A program made the translations under genes and the position numbers. This document shows, in pieces, positions 15,275 through 21,496 of a DNA stretch of 21,496 nt. The notes under the pieces are model-generated. The model was not told the origin of the DNA, did no database searches, and was given only the letters and a program-made list of their open reading frames with translations. Source of the stretch: Bacteroides ovatus (GTDB taxonomy: Bacteria; Bacteroidota; Bacteroidia; Bacteroidales; Bacteroidaceae); contig JAUUNK010000073.1 in the NCBI GenBank assembly GCA_030844565.1, forward strand, positions 1 through 21,496, in the 5' to 3' direction. Positions within the stretch are counted from its first letter, which is position 1, and each line of letters opens with the position of its first letter.

Positions 15275-16117
15275 TTAGGAACGCACCAGTTCCAGCCCAT
15301 CATCATACACCAATATCAGGCGCTTCTTATATAAATCGCTCACCCCCTTCTTGAAGGTTTTCTTGCTGACGCTAAACGTAGCATAAATATCTTCGGCAGG
15401 GCTTTTATCGCACAGACTGATATGGCCGCCGTGTTCCTTTATATAATCCAGAAGGATTTTCGAGAAGTCTTCAACACGACTATATCCGGGCTTATCCAGC
15501 ATCAGATCTATCTTGCCGTCCTCGCGTATCTGTTTCACGTAGGCTTTCATCCTCATGCCGGGCGCTAATTCGCGAAACACTTCGTTCTCATAGAGCAACC
15601 CGCTATAAGTATCCTCTATAATAGCTTTAAATCCCAAGTCGGTTCTTTGCCAGACGAGGATGTCCACTTCTTCCCCCGGTGTGTATTCCGCTTTCTCTTT
15701 CGATAAGTAACGCTCTACCTTTGCCGACGCCACGATGCGATAGCTTTCTTCGTCGATATGGGCATGAATCATATATTTCTTTCCCACTTCCATCTTGGCT
15801 TTCTGTTCGCGGAAAGGCACAAAGAGGTCTTTCATCAACCCCCAATTGAGAAAAGCACCGAACTGATTGACCCAGGAAACTTCCAGATAGGCAAACTGCC
15901 CCACTTGCACCAAAGGTGTCAAGGTGGTAGCTACCAGCCTTTCTTCATTATCCAGGTATAGAAACACATTCAGCATATCCCCCACTTGGCAATCTTCGGG
16001 CACATAGCGTGCGGGCAACAATATTTCTCCTTCTTCTTCTCCTCCGTCGAGATACATTCCGAAATCGACTTGCTTGACTACTTCAAGCTGATTGAATTTT
16101 CCCAATTCGATGCTCAT
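15275..16117 (-). CDS. CvfB/YitL-like S1-domain RNA-binding protein
   Basis: A 280-residue cytoplasmic protein resembling the CvfB (YitL) family: tandem S1-type OB folds followed by a C-terminal winged helix. The first module begins LGKFNQLEVVKQVDFGMYLDGGEEEGEILLP, the second is recognisable at VGQFAYLEVSWVNQFGAFLNWGLMKDLFVP, and the third at PGEEVDILVWQRTDLGFKAIIEDTYSGLLY. The end (FSVSKKTFKKGVSDLYKKRLILV) fits the winged-helix signature. Length is usual. CvfB affects virulence-factor expression in Staphylococcus aureus and binds RNA; its role in Bacteroidota is not established. It has its own -7 element and terminator, so it is probably monocistronic. Confidence 0.9.
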   Translation of the reverse strand: MSIELGKFNQLEVVKQVDFGMYLDGGEEEGEILLPARYVPEDCQVGDMLNVFLYLDNEERLVATTLTPLVQVGQFAYLEVSWVNQFGAFLNWGLMKDLFVPFREQKAKMEVGKKYMIHAHIDEESYRIVASAKVERYLSKEKAEYTPGEEVDILVWQRTDLGFKAIIEDTYSGLLYENEVFRELAPGMRMKAYVKQIREDGKIDLMLDKPGYSRVEDFSKILLDYIKEHGGHISLCDKSPAEDIYATFSVSKKTFKKGVSDLYKKRLILVYDDGLELVRS

Positions 16118-16145
16118 ATCTTTCTCTATAATAATATTATGTGGA

Positions 16146-16153
16146 CAAAGATA
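16146..16153 (-). promoter_or_regulatory. -7 element (TATCTTTG) of the CvfB-like gene
   Basis: Full match to TAnnTTTG on the minus strand, 28 bases before the ATG at 16117. The -33 region shows no clear TTTG. Confidence 0.55.
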
Positions 16154-16213
16154 ACGTTTACGAACGGAAATACGCCTACTTTGAGAGAAGAAGTTGGCAG
16201 CGGAAGGAAGAAC

Positions 16214-17140
16214 TCAACTCCTTTTATTTACTGTTTCCCTGCTTTCCGCCACCTCCACCAGATAGACACCGATGCAGATAAAGACGATGGCAAAAGTCTG
16301 GGGCCAACTGAAACGGTCTTGCCCCAGAATAAGTGAAGTGATGGTAGCTACAATCAAAATAAGATAACCATAGATGGCTACAACCGTAGTCTTGAGATAC
16401 TTCAATCCGATGGGCATCAACAGATAACTCAACGTTGTAGGGAAAATCAGGACGAACATCAACACTGCGAAAGGAAACCAATGGAAAGGAGCATCAAAAA
16501 CGGGAGCCTTGAACCCCGTAATCAAAGACACGATAACAGCAGAGCAAGCAGCACCCAAGAAAGAATATTTCAGCATAGTCAATCCTGTGACATGGGCAAG
16601 CACGCGTTTACTCATCACCAGATAGATGGCATAGAGGACGGAACTTATCAGACAAAACATATTACCGGTGAAAGCATCCGATGCCAAGTCGTCGCTCTGT
16701 TGAGTGAGGATGCACACCAAGGCGCCCGCCAAGCCGATGGAAATGCCCAATATCTTCTTCCGCGTAGCTTTCTCTTTATAGAAGAAGACCATGATGAGAA
16801 ACACCCAGATGGGTTGCAGACTGGTGAAGATGGAACTGGATACCGGCGTAGTCTTGCTCAATCCTATCAGATAAAAGAACATGAAACCATACAGGCCAAA
16901 GGCTCCCAAAAGAAACGCTCCCCACCTATACCGGGCAACAGCCGGAGGTGCTTGCCGCTCCGAAGGCATAAAAGAGGATATCACCCAGAAAGCAATCGCT
17001 CCAAAAGCACACCGGAAAGTGGCTCCCGTGAGCGGACTCAGCCAAAGCGGAAGAAGATACTTCAACGCATTCATGTTTAAGCCGCCGAATACTTTCGCTA
17101 TCGCCATACTCAAGTTGGCTTCCAGTTTCTTATTTTTCAT
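16214..17140 (-). CDS. EamA-family (DMT superfamily) transporter
   Basis: This 308-residue inner-membrane protein has about ten helices in two EamA repeats. The first repeat begins FGGLNMNALKYLLPLWLSPL and ends at VFFYKEKATRKKILGISIGLAG, the conserved repeat boundary; the second begins NMFCLISSVLYAIYLVMSKR and includes YLILIVATITSLILGQDRFSWPQ. Both repeats contain the family's short motif before the final helix. The drug/metabolite transporter superfamily exports amino acids, nucleotides or other metabolites; the substrate cannot be told. It is 99 bases downstream of the MFS gene on the same strand and has no clear TAnnTTTG element of its own, so read-through from the MFS gene is possible. 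Confidence 0.92.
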   Translation of the reverse strand: MKNKKLEANLSMAIAKVFGGLNMNALKYLLPLWLSPLTGATFRCAFGAIAFWVISSFMPSERQAPPAVARYRWGAFLLGAFGLYGFMFFYLIGLSKTTPVSSSIFTSLQPIWVFLIMVFFYKEKATRKKILGISIGLAGALVCILTQQSDDLASDAFTGNMFCLISSVLYAIYLVMSKRVLAHVTGLTMLKYSFLGAACSAVIVSLITGFKAPVFDAPFHWFPFAVLMFVLIFPTTLSYLLMPIGLKYLKTTVVAIYGYLILIVATITSLILGQDRFSWPQTFAIVFICIGVYLVEVAESRETVNKRS

Positions 17141-17239
17141 CTTTGCTGCTATTTATTCCTATTTCTACTTAATCACTCTTCAGGGTTATTGCCAACCTTA
17201 CTATGGCGACACCCGACGTTCCCGCTACTGCACAAATGG

Positions 17240-18505
17240 CTACTCCTTCAAACCATCTTTAAACAAAAAGGTATCCTTCTTATAGTAGGCCCACACCAGC
17301 GCCAGCAACGTAAGGCAGAGATTGAACACAAAAGCAAACTGTTGCGTCTTGACATGAAACATCGACTGGAAGAAATCCACAATAAACGGACAAAGCAAGA
17401 TAGCCAGATAATTCATCGCCATTACAAAAGCCAACGCCAACGTCACCTTGCGGGGAACAGCCGTGCGAGTGGTCTGATCGTAAATAAGCGGTTGGATAAT
17501 CCCATACCCCAATCCCGTCAGTATGCATCCCGGAGCAATCATCCACTCTTTAGGGGAAATCCATATCAACGCCAGCCCGACAGCAATAGAAACAAGACTG
17601 AAAAACTTAGTCTTGTCCTTTAAAAGCCCGATGATAGGATTCAGGAAAAAGCCCGGCGCCATAATAGCAAGAAAGAACAAGGAAATCATAATCCCCGACC
17701 GTCCGCTCGTGAAGTGATACTCTTCCATAAGGAAAGGTAGATTGAAAGTGACGATAAGCACCAGATAAGTGACCAGCCCGTAGAAAAGCATCAACTCCAC
17801 CAGATGGCGCACATGTATGCCCGACTTACTGTTTTTCAGCTCCACATCCGTCACTGCCTCCGCCACTCCGCTACTGCCGGCAACAGCTTGTTGCTGCTGC
17901 TGTTGTTGCTGCGCAGCCGCATTTTTCTCGCTCTCCATACTCTTTTTAAGATACACCGAAAGCACCAGTGAAACCAGCGGAAGGAGATAGACCAGAAAAG
18001 GCAAGTGCCAGTTGATTTCTGCCAAATAGCCTGTAATCATTGTTACGATGACAAGCGTCACATTGGTGATGGCGGAACTGAGACCGAACTGTTTCACCCG
18101 GTAGGTTCCTACGAAGTAGCGCGAAATGAGTCCTGTAGATAAAGGAACAATCATGCCCGACCCCACTCCAAGCAGAGCACTGACAGCTATGAGTTGCCAC
18201 ATCTTGTTGGAAAGCAAATACAACACCCCGCTCAAAGCAAACAAAGCAAGTCCTATTTGCAAGATGCGGATAAGATTCACTTTCTCCGTCAGCGTACCGG
18301 CAAAGATAATAAAAGGAATTATCAGCAACGAAGGTAATGAAGTCAGCATCTGGATGTCCAATTCCCGGGCGTGGGGAAAAATAAGCGAGAGCTTTCCCAA
18401 GATAGGAGAGACAGCCAATCCCGGCAATGCATTCAAAGCGGAAATAGACCATATACCGATTAAAGTAATCAAGGGAATTGTCCCCCTGCCTGTTTGTATT
18501 CTCAT
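17240..18505 (-). CDS. MFS transporter with a polyglutamine central loop
   Basis: A 421-residue major facilitator transporter with two six-helix bundles (first bundle roughly residues 10-190, second roughly 235-415). The N-terminal half contains VGSGMIVPLSTGLISRYFVG in helices 4-5. The cytoplasmic loop joining the halves contains a run of eight glutamines (NAAAQQQQQQQQAVAG), which is rare in bacterial transporters. No substrate motif is visible. The start at 18505 is the first ATG of the helix-1 frame. It precedes the EamA gene on the same strand and is divergent from gadB, with a 204-base gap. An exact -7 match is not found upstream. Confidence 0.9.
   Translation of the reverse strand: MRIQTGRGTIPLITLIGIWSISALNALPGLAVSPILGKLSLIFPHARELDIQMLTSLPSLLIIPFIIFAGTLTEKVNLIRILQIGLALFALSGVLYLLSNKMWQLIAVSALLGVGSGMIVPLSTGLISRYFVGTYRVKQFGLSSAITNVTLVIVTMITGYLAEINWHLPFLVYLLPLVSLVLSVYLKKSMESEKNAAAQQQQQQQQAVAGSSGVAEAVTDVELKNSKSGIHVRHLVELMLFYGLVTYLVLIVTFNLPFLMEEYHFTSGRSGIMISLFFLAIMAPGFFLNPIIGLLKDKTKFFSLVSIAVGLALIWISPKEWMIAPGCILTGLGYGIIQPLIYDQTTRTAVPRKVTLALAFVMAMNYLAILLCPFIVDFFQSMFHVKTQQFAFVFNLCLTLLALVWAYYKKDTFLFKDGLKE
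17888..17911 (-). repeat. Polyglutamine CAG/CAA tract
   Basis: Eight consecutive glutamine codons in a mixed CAG/CAA pattern lie in the loop between the two bundles of the MFS transporter. A mixed codon run is less prone to slippage than pure CAG but can still vary in length; changes are in multiples of three when whole codons are gained or lost. Confidence 0.85.
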
Positions 18506-18651
18506 AACTAGGTATTTGTTTAATGTCTTGATGGGAAAACAACAATCTATTCCGGCGAATGTTCAGCCCCCGGAGCGCCCCTCCTTAATAAAGCCCAAAT
18601 AATGTAAAACTCAGGAACTTTCATTAAAATATTCTGTTCGTTATGACACGT

Positions 18652-18669
18652 CCGGTGGGCGCCCGCCGG
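18652..18669. promoter_or_regulatory. GC-rich palindrome upstream of gadB
   Basis: CCGGTGGGCGCCCGCCGG is palindromic except for one position pair (G-U in RNA). TTCGTT (18637-18642) and AACGAA (18671-18676) flank it as an outer inverted repeat. It ends 40 bases before the gadB ATG, so it may be a leader RNA hairpin or an operator. The surrounding 204-base gap lacks a TAnnTTTG element. Confidence 0.5.
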
Positions 18670-18674
18670 AAACG

Positions 18675-18686
18675 AAAATGCATTTT
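18675..18686. promoter_or_regulatory. Palindrome AAAATGCATTTT upstream of gadB
   Basis: A perfect 12-base palindrome, 23 bases before the gadB ATG and adjoining the GC-rich palindrome. The position fits either the 5' leader or a binding site near the start of transcription. No binding protein can be named. Confidence 0.4.
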
Positions 18687-18709
18687 AATAACTATAAAAA
18701 GAAAAGAAA

Positions 18710-20185
18710 ATGGAAGATTCAAATTTTAGAAAAGGTGATGCTAAAACCGATGTCTTTGGCTCTGAAGAGATGTTACAACCCTCTCCCGTAGAAAAAATAC
18801 CCGACGGCCCGACTACTGCGGAAATTGCCTATCAGATGGTGAAAGACGAAACCTTTGCACAGACTCAGCCACGCCTGAACCTGGCTACCTTCGTCACTAC
18901 GTACATGGACGAGTATGCCACCCGCCTCATGAATGAAGCTATCAACATCAATTACATTGACGAAACGGAATATCCTCGTATTGCCGTCATGAACGGCAAA
19001 TGTATCAACATCGTTGCCAACTTGTGGAACTCTCCCGAAGAAGAGAAATGGAAAACCGGTGCACTGGCTATCGGCTCTTCCGAGGCCTGTATGCTGGGTG
19101 GTGTGGCTGCATGGCTCAGATGGCGCAAAAAACGCCAGGCAGAAGGCAAACCGTTTGATAAGCCCAATTTTGTTATCTCCGCAGCCTTCCAGGTAGTGTG
19201 GGAGAAATTTGCCCAACTATGGCAAATCGAGATGCGCCAGGTTCCGTTGACACTGGAAAAGACCACCCTCGACCCCGAAGAAGCCCTCAAGCTGTGCGAC
19301 GAGAACACCATCTGCATCGTGCCCATCGAAGGTGTCACCTGGACAGGTCTGAACGACGACGTGGAAGCACTGGACAAAGCACTCGACGAGTATAATGCCA
19401 AAACAGGCTACGACATCCCTATCCACGTAGACGCAGCCAGTGGCGGTTTCATTCTTCCTTTCCTTTATCCGGATACAAAATGGGATTTCCGCTTGAAGTG
19501 GGTACTCTCCATCAGTGTTTCCGGTCATAAGTTCGGTCTTGTCTACCCCGGTCTGGGATGGGTGGTATGGAAAGGCAAAGAATATCTTCCCACAGAGATG
19601 GCATTCAGTGTAAACTATCTGGGAGCCAACATCACGCAGGTAGGACTCAACTTCTCCCGTCCGGCTGCACAAATCCTGGGACAGTACTACCAGTTTATCC
19701 GCCTCGGATTCCAGGGATACAAAGAAGTACAGTACAACTCGCTGCAAATTGCGAAATATCTCCATCAGGAAATCGAAAAGATGGAACCGTTTGTCAACTA
19801 CTCCGAAGATGTGGTGAACCCACTCTTCATCTGGTACATGAAACCGGAATATGCACAGAATGCCAAGTGGACGTTGTATGACTTGCAAGACAAACTGGCT
19901 CAACACGGTTGGATGGTTCCTGCCTACACGCTGCCCGTCAACCTGCAAAATTATGTCGTAATGCGTATTGTTGTCCGTCAGGGATTCAGTCGCGACATGG
20001 CAGACATGTTGCTGGGAGACATCCAGAATGCCATTGCCGAACTCGAAAAACTGGAATACCCCACCTCTACCCGCCTCGCGCAAGAAAAAGAGGAACCGAT
20101 TCCCGCCAAAGTGTTCAACCATACGGGAAGCGGACACCACACCGACCAGAAAAACGAAGAAAGCCAAGGGCAACAAAAGAAATAA
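18710..20185 (+). CDS. gadB: Glutamate decarboxylase (PLP-dependent)
   Basis: This 491-residue enzyme converts glutamate to GABA and CO2, consuming a cytoplasmic proton; it underlies acid resistance. PLP-family marks are clear: HVDAASGGFILPF with the aspartate that contacts the cofactor, and SISVSGHKFGL with the Schiff-base lysine K274 (E. coli GadB Lys276). The N-terminus (NLATFVTTYMDEYATRLMNEAININYIDE) and SSEACMLGGVAAWLRWRKKR match bacterial GadA/B. It is about 25 residues longer than the E. coli enzyme (466): a hydrophilic tail (PIPAKVFNHTGSGHHTDQKNEE) extends past the region of the E. coli C-terminal His465, which closes the active site at neutral pH. glsA follows 15 bases later. Upstream are two palindromes and no standard -7 element. 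The assignment is very secure. Confidence 0.97.
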   Translation: MEDSNFRKGDAKTDVFGSEEMLQPSPVEKIPDGPTTAEIAYQMVKDETFAQTQPRLNLATFVTTYMDEYATRLMNEAININYIDETEYPRIAVMNGKCINIVANLWNSPEEEKWKTGALAIGSSEACMLGGVAAWLRWRKKRQAEGKPFDKPNFVISAAFQVVWEKFAQLWQIEMRQVPLTLEKTTLDPEEALKLCDENTICIVPIEGVTWTGLNDDVEALDKALDEYNAKTGYDIPIHVDAASGGFILPFLYPDTKWDFRLKWVLSISVSGHKFGLVYPGLGWVVWKGKEYLPTEMAFSVNYLGANITQVGLNFSRPAAQILGQYYQFIRLGFQGYKEVQYNSLQIAKYLHQEIEKMEPFVNYSEDVVNPLFIWYMKPEYAQNAKWTLYDLQDKLAQHGWMVPAYTLPVNLQNYVVMRIVVRQGFSRDMADMLLGDIQNAIAELEKLEYPTSTRLAQEKEEPIPAKVFNHTGSGHHTDQKNEESQGQQKK

Positions 20186-20200
20186 TAAAAACCATTCATT

Positions 20201-21166
20201 ATGGACAAGAAAATCACTGTCTCTCAACTGAAAGAAGCAGTACACGAAGCCTACGAGCAAGTGAAGGGAAACACTGACGGAAAGAATGCCGACTACATCC
20301 CCTATCTGGCCAATATCGACAAGAATCTGTTCGGTATCAGTGTCTGCCTGCTCAGCGGAGAGACCATCCAAGTGGGAGATACCGACTATCGTTTCGGCAT
20401 CGAATCCGTATCTAAAGTGCATACCGCCGTGCTTATCCTGCGGCAGTATGGTGCACAGAAGGTATTGGAAATGATTGGAGCCGATGCCACAGGCCTGCCC
20501 TTCAACTCTATCATCGCCATCCTCCTGGAGAACGACCATCCTTCTACCCCGCTGGTGAATGCAGGAGCCATCTCGGCTTGTAGCATGGTTCAGCCTGTGG
20601 GAGATTCCGATAAGAAGTGGGAAGCCATCGTGAACAATATCACTGAACTCTGCGGAAGCGCTCCCCAACTGATAGACGAACTATATAAATCCGAGTCGGA
20701 TACGAACTACAACAACCGCTCCATTGCCTGGTTGCTGAAGAACTATAACCGTATCTATGACGACCCGGACTTGTCTCTGGACCTCTACACCCGCCAATGT
20801 TCGCTGGGCATCACAGCAGGCCAATTGTCTGTAGCCGCAGCCACACTTGCCAACGGCGGAGCGAATCCAGTGACAAAGAAACAAGTGTTCGACGCAAGCC
20901 TCGCTCCTAAAATCACTTCTATGATTGCTTCAGTGGGCTTCTACGAACACACGGGCGATTGGCTCTACAACTCCGGCATCCCGGCAAAGACGGGTGTAGG
21001 CGGAGGCGTAATGGGCGTATTGCCAGGACACTTCGGGATAGCAGCCTTCGCTCCCCCATTAGACGGGTCGGGCAATTCCGTGAAAGCACAACTAGCCATT
21101 CAGTATATCATGAATAAGCTGGGACTCAACATCTTCGGAAACGAGCATGTGACGATTGCGGAATAA
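20201..21166 (+). CDS. glsA: Glutaminase
   Basis: This 321-residue serine-type glutaminase hydrolyses glutamine to glutamate and ammonia. Family marks: the Ser-x-x-Lys active site S69-K72 in FGIESVSKVHTAV, the PLVNAGAIS segment, QCSLGITAGQLSVAAATLANGG, and the C-terminal KTGVGGGVMGVLPG. Length is typical. It follows gadB by 15 bases. In acid resistance, the ammonia released also takes up a proton, so glutaminase plus decarboxylase gives two-stage proton consumption from glutamine; Bacteroides genomes often link these genes with an antiporter, which is not present in this window. A strong terminator follows 24 bases after the stop. Confidence 0.96.
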   Translation: MDKKITVSQLKEAVHEAYEQVKGNTDGKNADYIPYLANIDKNLFGISVCLLSGETIQVGDTDYRFGIESVSKVHTAVLILRQYGAQKVLEMIGADATGLPFNSIIAILLENDHPSTPLVNAGAISACSMVQPVGDSDKKWEAIVNNITELCGSAPQLIDELYKSESDTNYNNRSIAWLLKNYNRIYDDPDLSLDLYTRQCSLGITAGQLSVAAATLANGGANPVTKKQVFDASLAPKITSMIASVGFYEHTGDWLYNSGIPAKTGVGGGVMGVLPGHFGIAAFAPPLDGSGNSVKAQLAIQYIMNKLGLNIFGNEHVTIAE

Positions 21167-21189
21167 AATTTCTAACTTTTCTTTGAGAG

Positions 21190-21227
21190 AGTAGGGTGTG
21201 CCAACGCTGCATGCCCTACTTTTTTTA
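21190..21227 (+). terminator. Intrinsic terminator after glsA
   Basis: AGTAGGG (21190-21196) pairs with CCCTACT (21214-21220); TGTGC/GCATG (21197-21201 and 21209-21213) continues the stem with two wobble pairs. A T-run follows at once (21220-21226). It ends the gadB-glsA transcript. Confidence 0.92.
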
Positions 21228-21344
21228 TATCTCTCCGCTAACTTCCACCGCACCGGAGCACTATAGACAACGGCTAGAATATGTAGCATAAAGAAGCGGA
21301 TGATAACGGATGAAGACATGGATAGTAATTGGCAAATATGCAAA

Positions 21345-21402
21345 ACATGGGGATGTTTTCACCCACAACATGGGGATGTACTTATATAAAACATGGGGAT
21401 GT
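21345..21402. repeat. Three ACATGGGGATGT repeats at a 23-bp period
   Basis: Identical 12-base units begin at 21345, 21368 and 21391. Each has inverted arms ACAT/ATGT around GGGG; in copy 1 the symmetry extends to AAAACAT/ATGTTTT and in copy 3 to AAACAT/ATGTTT. The two 11-base spacers differ in sequence. The array ends 26 bases before the promoter at 21429, where upstream activator or repressor sites would sit. Function unknown. Confidence 0.85.
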
Positions 21403-21428
21403 TTAGTAAGCATTCGGCCTGGTGCGTG

Positions 21429-21459
21429 TTTCTTTTCCTTTTTTTCCTTCCTATCTTTG
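21429..21459 (+). promoter_or_regulatory. Promoter with -33 TTTC and -7 TATCTTTG
   Basis: TATCTTTG (21452-21459) matches TAnnTTTG, with a near-consensus -33 TTTC (21429-21432) at the ideal 19-base spacing. This is the best-formed promoter in the window. It points right, to a gene beyond the window. Confidence 0.7.
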
Positions 21460-21485
21460 TGTCTTGATAATCATCTTAATCCATT

Positions 21486-21496
21486 ATGTGTTCAGT
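21486..21496 (+). CDS. Start of a gene running off the window
   Basis: The ATG at 21486 lies 26 bases after the TATCTTTG element, the same distance seen at the other promoters here (21-28). Only three whole codons (Met-Cys-Ser) are in the window, so neither family nor reality of the gene can be tested. In other Bacteroides loci an antiporter or channel can neighbour gadB-glsA. Confidence 0.35.

Larger units (their letters stand above)
21167..21496. other. 330-base right flank: terminator, repeat array, promoter
   Basis: After the glsA terminator (21190-21227) comes about 115 bases of sequence with no gene or fold that I can support, then the 23-bp repeat array (21345-21402), a promoter (21429-21459) and a possible start codon at 21486. 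Confidence 0.7.

Noticed and set aside
19217..20668. Antisense open frame of 483 codons across gadB and glsA
   Set aside because: It spans two well-supported genes on the other strand and has no recognisable domain; long antisense frames are common opposite codon-biased genes.
21092..21343. 83-codon minus-strand ORF after glsA
   Set aside because: It covers the glsA end and its terminator hairpin and resembles no family that I know.
21345..21402. CRISPR array at the right edge
   Set aside because: Units of 12 bases with 11-base spacers are too short, and only three copies exist.

Overview
The window looks like a chromosomal segment of a Bacteroides-type (Bacteroidota) gut anaerobe. At least six genes have the Bacteroides -7 promoter element TAnnTTTG only 21-28 bases before the start codon, Shine-Dalgarno sequences are mostly absent, and the gene families are typical of Bacteroides: a lipoprotein RND efflux set, a DUF4476 protein, a CvfB-like S1 protein and a glutamate decarboxylase-glutaminase pair. 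I cannot name the species. Function calls rest on reading translated sequence and recognising motifs; no database search was run.

Layout. 1-251: gene-poor, with five head-to-tail 22-bp units built on TATTAACACCTGA. 252-7611: an efflux locus. An AraC-type regulator (minus strand) diverges from an operon of membrane fusion lipoprotein, RND pump, outer-membrane factor lipoprotein and TetR-type regulator (plus strand). The shared promoter region carries two kinds of inverted repeat that look like operators. 7617-11074: a minus-strand run with an exported metallo-beta-lactamase-fold hydrolase followed by a MATE transporter, and a separately promoted Bcr/CflA-type MFS transporter. 11421-13361: a plus-strand protein joining an AsmA-like N-terminal region to a glycosyltransferase-51 (peptidoglycan polymerase) domain with no transpeptidase. 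13367-15175: a minus-strand pair, a BamE-like/DUF4476 lipoprotein and a secreted protein with a long Ser/Thr/Arg tail. 15275-18505: minus-strand CvfB-like RNA-binding protein, EamA transporter and an MFS transporter with a polyglutamine loop. 18710-21166: plus-strand gadB-glsA, the glutamine to glutamate to GABA acid-resistance pathway, closed by a strong terminator. 21167-21496: three near-palindromes ACATGGGGATGT at an exact 23-bp period, just upstream of a good promoter and a start codon for a gene that runs off the window.

How it fits together: five unrelated export systems (RND, MATE, Bcr/CflA MFS, EamA, second MFS) are packed into about 18 kb with envelope genes between them and an acid-resistance module at the right end. 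The most unexplained signals are the two fixed-period short-repeat arrays at the ends, the operator-like repeats at the efflux promoter, the Ser/Arg-rich secreted protein, and the AsmA-GT51 fusion.
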